Origin: Ensifer sp. IC4062
GTDB taxonomy: Bacteria; Pseudomonadota; Alphaproteobacteria; Rhizobiales; Rhizobiaceae
NCBI RefSeq assembly: GCF_020193575.1
Contig: NZ_JADYVD010000013.1
Span: 80,495 to 144,494, forward strand
Reading direction: 5' to 3'
Length of the DNA stretch: 64,000 bases
In this document: piece after piece, positions 1-10,548 of the stretch
Position numbering within the stretch: the first letter of the stretch is position 1
How the letters are laid out: every line of letters starts with the position of its first letter
Notes under the pieces: generated by a model
The model's input: only the letters and a program-made list of their open reading frames with translations
Told to the model about the DNA's origin: nothing
Databases searched by the model: none
Made by a program: the position numbers and the translations under genes

Positions 1-1
1 C

Positions 2-1054
2 GAGCGTGCCCTCTCGGTTATGAGCGCACTTTTAAGTTTTTATCCCGAGACGACTTTGTCTGAGGAGAACGGCCTCATAGTGTTTCCCTCTAACATGCAG
101 TTGTCACTTCGCGCGCATGGCATGGCCGAAGCGACACTGCGGCGCCACATCGCAGCGCTCGTCGACGCTGGCCTTCTGGCACGCCGCGATAGCCCAAACG
201 GCAAGCGCTACGCCCGCAAGTACGGAGACGGTGCGATCGTTGAGGCCTATGGCTTTTCGTTGGCTCCATTGCTGTCACGTGCACGCGAGATCGAGCAAAT
301 AGCTGCCGATGTCGAGATGGAGCGACAGCAGTTGCGTAGACTTCGCGAGCGCCTGACGATCTGCCGACGCGATATCAGCAAGCTGATTGACGTCGCCCAC
401 AAGGAGGGAGTGAACGGCAATTGGGACGCGATACACCAGCACTACCGCAGACTAGTCGTGGCCATTCCTCGAGTGGCAACTGCCGCGACCTTAACCACCA
501 TCCTGGAAGAGATGGAGATGTTGCGCGAGGAAATCTCCAACCTTTTGGAACTTAGGGTAAAAATGGATATTTTGAGCGCCAATCATGATCAAATTGAGCG
601 GCACAAACAGAATTCAGAATCCGAATCCCTTATTGAACTTGAACCTAGCTCTCGAAAAGAGCAGGGCGAGAAGCCGCGCCAAACCATCGAACCGCAGCGC
701 GAGCCGATGAAGGTATTTCCGCTGGATATGGTGTTGCGGGCTTGCCCAACCATTTCAGATTATGGCCCTGGAGGCGCAGTGGCAAGGCCGCGCGACCTGA
801 TGCAGGCCGCAGTGGTCGTCAGCTCGATGCTCTGCGTCAGTCCATCGGCCTACCAGGGTGCCTGCGAGGTCATGGGACCCGAAAATGCATCCGCCGTCAT
901 GGCTTGCATTCTGGAGCGGGCAGGGCACATCAAATCGCCCGGCGGATATCTCCGCGACCTGACGTCCCGGGCAAAGCGCGGCGAGTTTTCACTGGGGCCG
1001 ATGTTGATGGCCTTACTGAGGGCGCGCGGCGGGAGTGATCGATTGGCCTCGTGA
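2..1054 (+). CDS. repC: RepC replication initiator, 5' end outside window
   Basis: Plasmid replication initiator of the repABC type; it binds the origin, which in studied repABC plasmids lies inside the repC coding sequence. The reading frame is open from base 2, and the residues before the first in-window ATG at 20 (ERALSV) match the family, so the true start is upstream and this is a partial gene. Recognisable blocks are the N-terminal winged-helix part (LSLRAHGMAEATLRRH, then SPNGKRYARK), a helical linker, and the C-terminal domain (ACPTISDYGPGGAVARPRDL, then GEFSLGPMLMALLRARGG). About 350 residues are visible of the usual 400-430. repA and repB would be expected just to the left. RepC families occur only on alphaproteobacterial plasmids and chromids, so the window is almost certainly plasmid-borne. 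Confidence 0.95.
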   Translation, partial: ERALSVMSALLSFYPETTLSEENGLIVFPSNMQLSLRAHGMAEATLRRHIAALVDAGLLARRDSPNGKRYARKYGDGAIVEAYGFSLAPLLSRAREIEQIAADVEMERQQLRRLRERLTICRRDISKLIDVAHKEGVNGNWDAIHQHYRRLVVAIPRVATAATLTTILEEMEMLREEISNLLELRVKMDILSANHDQIERHKQNSESESLIELEPSSRKEQGEKPRQTIEPQREPMKVFPLDMVLRACPTISDYGPGGAVARPRDLMQAAVVVSSMLCVSPSAYQGACEVMGPENASAVMACILERAGHIKSPGGYLRDLTSRAKRGEFSLGPMLMALLRARGGSDRLAS

Positions 1055-1110
1055 TCGAAGAACCCGGTGATCGGCGGGAACCGACGCCCTTAGTTCTTGG
1101 GCGACAGCAT

Positions 1111-1126
1111 GTTGTCGGCTGACAAA
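1111..1126. promoter_or_regulatory. parS-like centromere site 1
   Basis: GTTGTCGGCTGACAAA, 57 bp after the repC stop. It fits the 16-bp RepB-binding consensus of repABC plasmids (GTTNNCNGCNGNNAAC) except for the last base. It shares its core with two further palindromes at 1513 and 1905. parS sites downstream of repC are known in this plasmid family. Partition function is inferred. Confidence 0.65.
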
Positions 1127-1129
1127 ATC

Positions 1130-1512
1130 GGCGGATCCGTACGTCGAATCAAGCGACTAGGAGAACTTATGTCTGACGCTGTCGCTTGCGGTGGTCTCGG
1201 CAGGGGAGCAACTCAAGTGGCTCAATTCGATACGAATAGGGACTTCACGCTGCATGCTGGGACTTTCGCCGGCGACATTGAGGATACCAAAGGCAGGGAG
1301 AAGCCCGAACTAGTCGGAGTTCCTTCAGCGTTGCGCTCCAGAGGTTGGCGGAGACGTTCGCGCATTGGAGGGGAGCTGGTTCCGCGTGAACTGGCTTGAT
1401 CATTGATGCGCTGCGATGAGGCGCCAGGACGATGGTGTAAAAGGCCGAGTGCTACACTAGATTTTGGTCCTTTGATCGGTTGCGAAGTATGGGGGTGACG
1501 TATTGCAAAAAA
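1130..1512. other. intergenic between parS-like sites, no gene supported
   Basis: Short overlapping reading frames occur on both strands, but none resembles a known family or has a convincing ribosome site. It lies between two parS-like palindromes and is probably plasmid backbone or decayed sequence. Confidence 0.4.
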
Positions 1513-1528
1513 GTTGTCAGCTGACAAA
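1513..1528. promoter_or_regulatory. parS-like centromere site 2
   Basis: GTTGTCAGCTGACAAA contains the perfect palindrome TTGTCAGCTGACAA. It has the same core as the sites at 1111 and 1905 and matches the repABC parS consensus except for the final base. Confidence 0.65.
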
Positions 1529-1635
1529 AATATCAATTTCCACAAACGAATCAAAGCATTACTTCTAAATTGTCTCCGTTTGCTTTTGGAGGAAGGGTTT
1601 CGGTCGTTTTTTCGAGGCGTGATGATCGAATGAAG

Positions 1636-1795
1636 CGGGAGCCGATCCGGGGTTCCCGCTTAGGATGGTGTTGAGGACGTGCCCTTAAATCGCAATTACG
1701 CTCCAGGTGGCGCGACATGATGTCAGCCGCCGTCATCGCCCGTTCGATACTGGCGGTGAACCCATCGGCTTACCAGCAGCCCTGCGGTCAGAAAT
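1636..1795 (+). pseudogene. repC remnant A (C-terminal domain fragment)
   Basis: Conceptual translation with frame changes gives REPI-GFPLRMVLRTCP, a stop, then an equivalent of the YAPGG block, then a WRDMMSAAVIARSILAV-type segment ending at NPSAYQQ. These blocks correspond in order to the C-terminal domain of the intact repC at the left edge. No start and at least two frame breaks, so it cannot be functional. It lies between two parS-like palindromes. Confidence 0.75.
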
Positions 1796-1904
1796 TGGAC
1801 AAACTGTAGAGATTCGCCCGGCCAGCGGAGATCTGAGTAAGCAGCGTGGATTTACGGCGCGGCGACATACGTCTTCGAAGCGGGAGTTCAGCTCCTACGA
1901 AAAT

Positions 1905-1920
1905 CCTGTCAGCTGACAGG
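1905..1920. promoter_or_regulatory. parS-like centromere site 3
   Basis: CCTGTCAGCTGACAGG is a perfect 16-bp palindrome with the same 12-bp centre (TGTCAGCTGACA) as the site at 1513, but its outer bases are CC/GG rather than GT/AA. It may be a degenerate parS or one belonging to a different incompatibility type. Confidence 0.55.
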
Positions 1921-2094
1921 GTTTTAGCGGGAGTTCTGGCGAAGGCGATTACAGGCGGCTGAAAGATGAGGAGCTTGAAGCCGTCGGACAGCACATTCGT
2001 ACGAGCGATATCAATATGTTCGTTCTGGACGCTAGCATCCAATAGCTTTGGTATGAGCGGCGCATTTCTCTTTGTCGATCTGCCGGCTCGAGGA

Positions 2095-2605
2095 AACTTC
2101 ACCGTCTCAATGGAGGAGGGGCTGTCGGCGACTCGGGACGCATCGAAGACTATTTCCTCGAGCTGACCGGCCGCACCCCGCGCACGCCGACGGTCGCGGA
2201 TATAGCGCCAACTCCCGACGAAATGCAAATGCTACGGGATGAGAACCATCAATCGCCTGGAAATTCAAACCAATCCAAAAGATACGACCAGCAATGCTTT
2301 TCAGAATGAAGTCACATACAGAAAAGAGCAGGAGACGAGATCGAGTCTAGCCATCCGGCCGACGAGAGAGCCGATAAAGGCGTTTCCGCTCAATATGGTG
2401 CTGCAGGCATGCCTAATGTCGAAAGCTGGCGAGACCTGATGTTCGCTGCTGTGGTTGTCCGATCGATGCTCGGCGTCAGCCCGAGCGCCTATCAGGACGC
2501 CTCCAAGATCCGTGGACCGCAGAACGCCGCGGCGGTTATCGCCTGTATCATCGAAAGGGCAGGGCACATCAAAAACGCCGGCGGCTACTTGCGTTGCAGT
2601 AAAGG
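2095..2605 (+). pseudogene. repC remnant B (middle to near C-terminus)
   Basis: A second degraded repC. In order: a VSMEEGLSA-like piece, RIEDYFLELTGRTPRTPT, EMQMLRDE, a frame change to INRLEIQTNPKDTTSNAF, EPIKAFPLNMVLQAC, another frame change to WRDLMFAAVVVRSMLGVSP, and GPQNAAAVIACIIERAGHIK, stopping abruptly at GGYLR. Each block lines up with the live repC. The break at GGYLR is exactly where the minus-strand fragment at 3363-3464 takes up (YRDLTRKAARGEF). Confidence 0.8.
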
Positions 2606-2888
2606 TTCTGTCCACTGTGAGCCCTAATGGGACGGCCCTTTCGGCTGAGCAGTTGGCATCCAAGATTTCCGATCCTGCCAGCGCAGTCTCTTTCGATCCT
2701 TCGGCATTTTCCTTCTTTTCCGAGGTGGACGAGGATCTTCAGGTCTCGTTTTTGAACGAAATGCATGTTGATCCCACGGCCGCCACCGACCTGGCACGAA
2801 GTTCTCGGTACTTGCTGGCTACCCCCTCCCTTTGGCGCGGGCGGCGTAGTTGATCGGACACCCGGTCAGCGGATTGAGCGACCAACCC
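2606..2888. other. spacer between repC remnant B and AbiEii remnant
   Basis: An open frame from about 2620 to 2853 would encode a peptide containing FSFFSEVDEDLQVSFLNEM. It has no start codon of its own and I do not recognise a family. It may be the tail of another broken gene. Confidence 0.3.
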
Positions 2889-3334
2889 TGACGGCTATGA
2901 GTTCGATGGATCGCGGACGCTGAAGATCGTTTTCGAAAATGTCGGTGAGATCGACTTTATCTGTGGCCCAGCCTCACAGGCAACCCGACGGTGAGAGCGG
3001 AGGTGCGCGGCCGAGACGTTCTGCTCGAGACCCCCGGGGAAATCATCGCAAAGAAGATTTACTACCGCGGCGCCGCGATGCAGCCCCGCGACATGTTCGA
3101 CATCGCCTGCGTCGTGAAGACTCACGGCGTGGAGTACCTCAGTGACGCCCTCATGCCCTTCCGCGACAAATACGCGTTGCGGCACTGAAAGTTGCTCGCC
3201 AGATGAACCCGCAGTTCGCGGAGACCATCATGACGAGACTTCTGTACCGAGAGAGCTTCTCCGATATTCCGCACGCGGCTCAGTCAATGACGATTGAACG
3301 CCTGGAAACCATCTGCACTGGCGCAAAGACCTAG
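2889..3334 (+). pseudogene. AbiEii/AbiGii-type nucleotidyltransferase toxin remnant
   Basis: Two frames join to give TLKIVFENVGEIDFICG, then VRAEVRGRDVLLETPGEIIA, KKIYYRG, RDMFDIACV and, after another frame change, VARQMNPQFAETIMTRLLYRE. The order GEIDFI ... ETPGEIIAKKIYYRG ... R-DMFD-AC is typical of the AbiEii toxin family (the toxin half of AbiE abortive-infection toxin-antitoxin pairs). The N-terminal nucleotidyltransferase motif and any AbiEi antitoxin are absent. Frame breaks and the missing 5' end make this a dead gene. It separates the two halves of a split repC remnant. Confidence 0.65.
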
Positions 3335-3362
3335 CGGACGCTACGAAGCCCTGCGGCGCTAC

Positions 3363-3464
3363 GGCTCCGTTCGCCCGCATCAACGCCATCAACATTGGCC
3401 CGAGCGAAAACTCGCCGCGTGCCGCCTTTCGCGTGAGATCACGATAGACATCTTCCTGAACCAC
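3363..3464 (-). pseudogene. repC remnant C, inverted 3' fragment
   Basis: Minus-strand translation VYRDLTRKAARGEFSLGP, then MLMALMRANG, is the extreme C-terminal block of RepC (compare YLRDLTSRAKRGEFSLGP in the live copy). It is on the opposite strand from the other copies and begins at the residue where remnant B ends, so the two may be halves of one gene separated by an inversion. Confidence 0.75.
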
Positions 3465-4450
3465 AGATCTCTTAGAATTCTACATATGTCGCGACGATGG
3501 CTGCGAAACAGGATCGCAGGTGAGGAGGTTGTTACACGTTATCGGATAGCTCGGATAGCCGGAACAGGTTGATGTCCAAACTCAAAAGTCTTTTTAAGCG
3601 TCTGCCCTGACGGAAGACGGTTGCCCATTTCCGGCCGTCGCGTGGCCGACGACTCAGAACAGATCCGGTTTGTCCGCCCAGGCGAGCAGGACCGCGGCAT
3701 CGGGATCGACCCGATGGCCGTGCGTCATGAGAAAATACCAGGCAAAGGGGGAGGTCGACTTCGGCGTCGATCGCTTCGATCCGCTTACCGAAAGGCCTTC
3801 GTCAGCCGGCAACTGCTCGGCCGAATGCATCAGTGGCCGGGGCACAAACCGATCTCGCGCTGGCTACGCTGCTCAACGTCTTGGACGTCGAACCCCCAGT
3901 GGACGATGCCGCCGCCGGTGCGGCAAGATATTCGGCCTCGCGGCCGAGGGGATTTGAATGAAGTCGGCCGTACCTAATCCTGTAGCGCGATGGTATCACG
4001 CTTGTGCCGCGTCACCCCGTGAATTGGCATCCGCTCGCTCGGTGCCGCGTCCAGAACGTGGTGAGGTCGCCGCCGACTTCGGCAAGCTCGCGCTCGAGCC
4101 GGTCGCGATGTTAGCCGAGCAGGAAGCCGTCGGGAGTGAGAACGGTGCGGGTGCCGCCATTAGGCGCTGTAGAGCATGGTCGCGGTGAAGCTAAAGCCGG
4201 AAAAAGCGCGCGACAGGACAGGGGCGAGCTCCGCGTCAGCCGTTTCGGGATCGAGCGGGGCCAGCGCGGCTGGCAGTCGGATCGGGTCTATGGCTATCTC
4301 GGGCGCCCTTCCTTCACGCTATCGGTTCTGTGCTCATCCTTTGGGCACCATACACCATTCTACCTCCTACCTCGTGTCGGCGCAGGCGCAAGGGGTGGAC
4401 ACCTCGTTTGCGGCATCCCGGTCGAACCCTCAGCCTCATGAAGCAGGCGC
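3465..4450. other. gene-poor debris left of the recombinase
   Basis: No intact gene is supported. Positions 3603-3652 resemble 4493-4541, which encodes the C-terminus of the serine recombinase (shared CCCTGACGGAAGACGG followed by similar sequence), so a fragment of a second recombinase or a partial duplication is present. The rest has only short overlapping frames on both strands. Confidence 0.45.
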
Positions 4451-5368
4451 TCAAGAGCGAACCAGCCCAAGGCGGCGCGCGTCGTCCAGCAGCGCCCTGA
4501 CGGAAGACGGCTGCCACTTCCGGCCGCCACGTGGCGGCCGCTCATGCATCTGGTCCAATTGGGCGGCAATGTCGCGCAGCGACAGATCGGGATCGGCGAT
4601 CGCGATTCCGGCAACGAGCCGCATCAGGTGATCCTCGGGCGGCCGGCGCGGCGAGCGGGCAAGCAGTTCCGGTTCCGCGAGCTTTTCGCGCACCATCCGA
4701 CGGACCGCCCGGCGCAACCGTTCGACTGTCCAGTCGTGGCCCCGCCGGTTGAGGATCCGCACGACGTTGTCCCAACTGTGTTGCGGGCGCAGCTGCCGGA
4801 CGGTCGGCAGCCATATCTGCGCTGACGCAATCAGTTCATCGAGGTAGGCCCGGTCGCGTGCCACTGAGACCGCGCGGATGGCCTCCGGGCGGCGTTCCCG
4901 AAGCCCGGGATTGCCGGCAAGCCTGCCGCGCGCCTTGGCGGCCTTCATGCCGGACCTCGTTCGTTCGGCAATCAGCGCGCGCTCAAGCTGGGCGACAGCG
5001 CCGAGCACCTGCAAGGAAAACATCCCCTGCGGCGTCGAGGTGTCGATCGGATCGCGCAGCGAGCGGAAATGCACGCCGCGCTGCTCCAAATCCTCGATCA
5101 CGTCAAGCAGGTGACTGACCGAGCGCGCCAGGCGGTCGAGGCGGACGACGACGAGCACATCGCCGGCGCCAAGGTCCTTCAGAAGCTTCGCCAGCACCGG
5201 CCGTGCGCGTGACGCGCCGGATCCGTGCTCCTGGTGGATGCGGTGGCAACCGGCGGCGCGCAACTCGCCGACCTGAGCGTCATTGAGCTGATCGTCCGTC
5301 GAAACGCGAGCGTATCCGATCAGCCTGTGCGGCAGGGGAGGGGGACTGTGGGTTGCAGCTTTCGCCAT
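4451..5368 (-). CDS. Serine recombinase (resolvase/invertase family)
   Basis: Site-specific serine recombinase of 305 residues. The N-terminal catalytic domain shows the nucleophile motif GYARVSTDDQ (Ser about residue 23), the conserved VVVRLDRLARS, and GAVAQLERALIAERTRSG of the E helix. The remaining half is longer than a small Tn3 resolvase and ends in a helix-turn-helix-like segment (ERPPRGGRKWQPSSVRALLD), as in recombinases annotated from plasmids and integrative elements. The start is the ATG at 5368 (MAKAATHS); the frame is open 216 bases further upstream, but that extension does not resemble the family. A long inverted repeat at 5788-5822 could be its site. No transposase lies alongside, so it may serve plasmid multimer resolution or be left from a lost transposon. 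Confidence 0.88.
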   Translation of the reverse strand: MAKAATHSPPPLPHRLIGYARVSTDDQLNDAQVGELRAAGCHRIHQEHGSGASRARPVLAKLLKDLGAGDVLVVVRLDRLARSVSHLLDVIEDLEQRGVHFRSLRDPIDTSTPQGMFSLQVLGAVAQLERALIAERTRSGMKAAKARGRLAGNPGLRERRPEAIRAVSVARDRAYLDELIASAQIWLPTVRQLRPQHSWDNVVRILNRRGHDWTVERLRRAVRRMVREKLAEPELLARSPRRPPEDHLMRLVAGIAIADPDLSLRDIAAQLDQMHERPPRGGRKWQPSSVRALLDDARRLGLVRS

Positions 5369-6116
5369 CGTTCTTTTCGATCGTTTCGGGGAAGATTTGT
5401 ACAAATAAGAAATGTGTGAGAAAACGTTCCTTTGCAAGCGTGTTTTACGCGCGAAATGGAACGCCGTACAGCGCGAAGTCTGGTCTGCGACAAGCGTCAG
5501 GTCATCGAAGGTCGGGAAATCGCGCCAGTGGCCTTTTATGGTCGAAACATCGCAAAGCCAGCCGTTTTGAAGGAGACCGAGCATCGCCTTGTCGCTTCAG
5601 GCGGGGCTTGACACTGAAAAACGATCTGGTCGCGTCGCGCGCCGGCCGCCCAGGAGAGGGGCGTTCCACTCGATCAGGCAAAAGAGTCCGCTGAACAAGG
5701 GTGGGGAAGGGGCCGAAAAAGCCCGGGTTTCCAGGCGAATCCGCCGATCCAGGACGAGCGACACCCGGCATTTGCGACTCGAAATCCATCACTATCGATA
5801 CTTGATACCTATCGATAGTGATAACACGCGGAAGGCGGCGTCCGGATGACGGAAGGAGGCGTCGAGTTAATTTCCGTTAGGTTCTGTGTGGCAAGCAAAT
5901 TCAGATGGTTAATCAGGCGTTAACGGATCGTTCTATGGCATTTAGGAGAGAACCTGGGGATAGGCGGCGTCCCTTCGCGAGCTGCCCATCGCGCCATGCT
6001 AGCTAATCAGCGATACTCGTTGTCGATGCGTAACAAAGCTTCAGCCGCGGCCACGCGACGACACCTCCCGGGGATCTGACGTTTCTCCTGTCGAAAAACT
6101 AGCCAACAAACAGCAA
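5369..6116. other. intergenic region containing a long inverted repeat
   Basis: About 750 bases with no supported gene. It holds the inverted repeat at 5788-5822 and becomes AT-richer towards the NTPase gene at 6117. I see no clear sigma-70 hexamers. Confidence 0.4.
5788..5822. repeat. 13-bp inverted repeat with 9-bp spacer
   Basis: ATCACTATCGATA (5788-5800) and TATCGATAGTGAT (5810-5822) are perfect inverted copies around CTTGATACC. Size and symmetry fit a recombinase crossover site or a repressor operator. It lies 420 bp upstream of the serine recombinase start and 295 bp upstream of the NTPase start. Confidence 0.7.
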
Positions 6117-9100
6117 ATGATCGAAAGAACGTTCCAAGACATCCCAGAAGGAAAAATCACTGAGGCGGATCAGCAGTCGTTCCTGGCCAGCGTGGGCTGG
6201 TCCCGAGGAACGACATGGAAGGACCTGCTGCGCTCGCAGCGCGTATTGGTGATCTCGGAAGCGGGCGCAGGTAAAACGTATGAATGCCGCGGTCAGGCCC
6301 AACGCCTGTGGGACGCCGGCGAGCCCGCGTTTTTCGTTGAATTGGCCGCTTAGCTACGGGGGATCTCCGAAGCTTGCTAGACGACGATGAGGAAGCGCGC
6401 CTCGACGCTTGGCTTTCATCACAATCCGATATTGCGACCTTCTTCCTCGACTCCATTGACGAGCTGAAATTGAGCCTAGGCTCGTTTGAGCGCGCGCTGA
6501 AGCGCTTCAAGAAGAGCATTGGCAGTCAGCTGGGCCGGGCCCGGATCGTCATAACGACGCGGCCGATCCCTTTCGATGAACAACTCGTGCGCAGTCTGCT
6601 GGCGATTCCTCCCACGTCTTCGATGGAACCTGCCGAAGAAACCTTCGCGAAGATCGCCATGCGGGACCATCGAATCAACCAGACTGGCGACAAGGGCGAC
6701 CGTGCGGGCGTCGAATGGCGAACGGTTGCGCTGATGCCGTTTTCTGACGGACAGATCGTCGAGTTCGCGCAGAACCAAGGTGTCGAGAATGCTCTGGCGT
6801 TGTTGGCCGACTTGCGAAAACGGAACGCACAGGAGTTCGCGCGCCGTCCCCAGGATCTGATCGAGCTCTGCGCGGACTGGCGAGAGCACAAGCGCATCCG
6901 GACTCATTGCGATCAAGTGGCGGCAAATGTACGCATCAAGCTGCAGCCGCGCGATGATAGAGAGGAGCCCGCGGAGCTTTCCGTGGAAAAAGCGATCGAG
7001 GGGGCCAGCCGACTGGCGCTCGCTATGCTCGTCACCCGCCGCTTGACGATCCGGCATAGCGCTGCGTCTGACTCCATCCAGAGTGAGGCACCGCTAGACC
7101 CCACGATCATCTTGTCGGATTGGACAGCAAGCGAGCGCAGAGCTTTGCTTGAGCGACCGCTTTTTGGCTTTGCCTCTTACGGGCGGGTGCGCTTCCATCA
7201 CCGATCGGTAGCTGAGTATCTCGCGGCGAAACGCCTGCAGACACTCCGCGAGCGCGGCATGCCCTTCCGCGCTCTCAAGCGACTATTGTTTGCCGAGACC
7301 AAAGGCAAGACAATCGTCCGCCCTTCTAAACGACCGGCAGCCGCATGGCTGGCGCTAGCGGATGATGGGATATTCGAGCTGCTGAGAGACAACGAACCCG
7401 CGGTCCTTCTCGATGAAGGTGACCCTGAGTCACTGACCCGAGTGCAACGCAAGCAAGCGCTCCGTGCGTATGTCGAGCGCTATGGCAGGGGCGGTTGGCG
7501 AGGGCTGAGTGTTCCTCATATCCAGATCCACCGTTTCGCCTCATCGGAACTGGCCAATGAAATCGCCCGGCTCTGGACTGCGGGTATCGAGAATCCCGAG
7601 GTTCGGCAAACTATCCTCTATTTGATCGAGACGGGGCGCATCAGCGAATGTGCCGATATTGCGCATGGAGCCGCCTGCGACCCCAAAGCGCATGCGGTGG
7701 AACGGCTGATCGCTTTAGACGCACTGGTGGCACTCGAAGATTCAAGGCTCCGCGACATCGCGCACGCAGTCGCTGCGGGGGACGCGCTCTGGCCAGGCAA
7801 AATCACGCGCGGCGCCATCCTGAGAATGTTTCCACGTGACCTTACCGTGGCGCAGCTCTGTCAGGCTCTGGGAAGGCTAAAGAACCCGAAGCGAAGCGCC
7901 GGCGACATGAGCTGGCAGCTTCCGCGTTTGATCGAGAACGCTGATCTCGATCTATCGAACCTTGAGGCGCTTCGTGAGGGGTTCGTGCAGCTCGTTTCTG
8001 ACGGACTCCATTGGCGCGAGCAATGGCCTCACATCGTCAGCAATCGTGCGCATCTGAGCGGCGCTCTGGCCGCGACGTGCGTGCGTGGGCTTGATGTCAG
8101 CAAGAACGAAGGCTGGCTTCACGCAAGTGTCCTTGCCCTGCGTCTTCACGATCGCGAAAGCGGGATCGACGACCCGCAGAAAGCGCTTCGGACGCTTCTA
8201 ACCGGGCTAAGTGCTGAAGACAATGCCCGCCTCTTCTGGGCGGAGGACGCTTTGGTGCGATCCCTCCACGTCATCACCGACCCGTGGAAGCGTTTGGCGG
8301 AAATCACATTTCATCAACGTCCTGTTGAGCTTCGTGCTGATCGAGATCTGCCATGGATCAAGGAGGCTCTGAGCGACACGTCCCGTTCTGCCGGCGACCG
8401 GGCTATGCTCTTGGAGGCGGCTATGCGCCTTCCGCCGAGCCGAGAGCAATGGCGAGAACACCTCTCGGGGCTAAAACCGCTCGTTGGCGATCAACCAAAT
8501 CTTCTTGCCGCGATCGATGAGCGCCTGAAGCCGTCGAAGTACGAAAAGGAGCAGGAGCGCTGGGAGAAAGAGGAGGCCGAGAGAAAAAAACAACGGGAGC
8601 GCCGAGATGCGAAAAGCCGGGCGAGCTGGATTCAGTTTTGGCGTGAGGTTGCACGGCAGCCCGAGAACGCCTTCTCGTCCGAGCGCAGCTGGAATACTGC
8701 CTGGAACCTGTGGCGGGCAATGAGTCATGATGGCGAGGACAGCCGAGCATCAGGCTGGAACCGACGCTTTATTGAAGAGCAGTTCGGAAATGAGACGGCG
8801 GACCGCCTTCGACGTACGCTCATGAGTATCTGGCGGCAAGATCGTCCGACCCTCGCGAGCGAACGGCCAGAGGAGGAACGCAACACCTTTCTCGTTCGTT
8901 GGCAGCTCGGGCTGGCAGCAATCTACGCCGAGGCGGAAGATCCTGAGTGGGCTGCCAGGCTAAGTGAACAGGAAGCCGAGCTCGCGGCCCGATATGCTCC
9001 CATCGAACTCAACGGGCTTCCTGCGTGGATCGAGGGCCTCATAGCGGCCCGTCCTAATGCGGTCGATGCGACGCTTGGCGCAGAACTGAGTTGGGAATTG

Positions 9101-10409
9101 CATCAGGGTTCCGGCACGAGCGCCCATTCGATGTTGCTGCAGAGCATCAGCTACGCGCCAGGCCTGGTCGCCAGAGTATTTCTACCTCGTTTCCGCACTT
9201 GGCTGGATACCGACGAAGCTTTTGGCAATAATGCGAGCTATTCTGCCGGCAGGGTTGAACGGCTTCGGCGGGTGATCGGGGTGATGCTGAAGCATGGGGG
9301 CGAAGATGCGCGCGCGTATTTGCTCGTCCTTGCCCGACAGCGTCTCAAAAACAACCTCCCGGATCAATTCATTTTTGTTTGGCTACCGACGTTAATGCGG
9401 ATCGATCCCGAGTCCGGCGTAGCTGCACTTGAGGATCGGCTACAAACAGTCGAGCCAGGAGCACGTAGTGAAGCAGTTATGTGGTTCAGTGTACTGTTCG
9501 GTGATCGTACTGACTCAGTCAACCTGAGGGATGCGGCGTTTACGCCTAAACTGCTCCTGAATCTCCTTCGTCTCGCTTACCAACACGTTCGGCCTGATGA
9601 CGATGTCGAGCACGATGGCACCTATACGCCCGACACCCGGGATGAGGCCGAGCGCGCCCGAAACGAGATCCTGAATGCCCTGCTCGAGGCAAATGGTGAA
9701 GCAGGCTGGGCAGTGAAGTTGGCGATGGCGGCCGACCCACTTTGTGCGCACTTCAAGGATCGAATCATTGCCCTTGCCGAGGAGCATTGGGCTCAAGAAA
9801 TCGATTCTGCTGCGTTCGACGAATTACAGGCCCTTGCGCTCGACAGAACAGGCGAAGCGCCTGCTTCCACGAACGAGGCGATGTTCGGCATACTGACCGA
9901 CCGATTGGCTGATCTTGATGATCTCTTACTACGGGATTCCTCGCCGAGGGACGCGTGGGCTGGTATCACCGATGAGAAGGTGATGCGTCGCGAAATAGCG
10001 CGCGAACTAAACCATGCAGCGAACGGTCTTTACAAGGTTGACCAGGAAGCCGTCACGGCTGACGAGAAGGAGACCGATATTCGCCTGCGATCCGTAACGT
10101 CCGGTTGCGAAGCAGTTATCGAGCTTAAGCTCGCCGACGGCCGGCCAGCTAGGGACTTGCGCGAGACGATCTTATAATCAACTGGTCAGGAAGTATATGG
10201 CGGCGGAGAACAGCCGGTCAGGATGCCTTTTGATTACATTGGCGAAGGATCGGAAATGGGAGCATCCGGACTGTGGGCAGCGCATCGGATTAAGCGAGTT
10301 GATCGCGCTCCTCCGTGACGAAGCCAAACGCGTGGAACAGGCGTTGGGCGGCGCGATTGCCCTTACCGTCCACCTGCTTGATCTGCGTCCCCGATTGCCT
10401 CGAGAATAA
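6117..10409 (+). pseudogene. NACHT/STAND-like NTPase with C-terminal PD-(D/E)xK domain, two frameshifts
   Basis: A roughly 1,430-residue protein recoverable from three consecutive frames. Segment 1 (6117-6353) ends in a stop just after a Walker A motif, VISEAGAGKT (residues 45-54). Segment 2 (to 10177) continues the same domain (TGDLRSLLDDDEE, then Walker B FFLDSIDEL) and runs through a long alpha-helical repeat region with a charged coiled stretch near 8540-8620. Segment 3 (to 10409) restores the tail, QLVRKYMAAENS, then GCLLITLAKDRKW. Across the second break the order D-I-R-L ... V-I-E-L-K resembles a PD-(D/E)xK nuclease core (D, then ExK). Known STAND defence NTPases usually carry the effector at the N-terminus; here the P-loop is almost N-terminal and the nuclease-like part C-terminal. 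The two shifts cancel in frame, so decay, sequencing error and recoding are all formally possible. Confidence 0.7.
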
Positions 10410-10548
10410 GGGGTGAGAGCAATAGCCGAGGCTGTTTTTGGGTGTACGGGTTGGACTGGTGACGAAGGAAAGCTGCTTGGGCAGCTGGCAGCGGGCTCCG
10501 CCAAACCTATGACAAAGTACACCTTTCCTTCAGGGGAATCGTGGTCAG

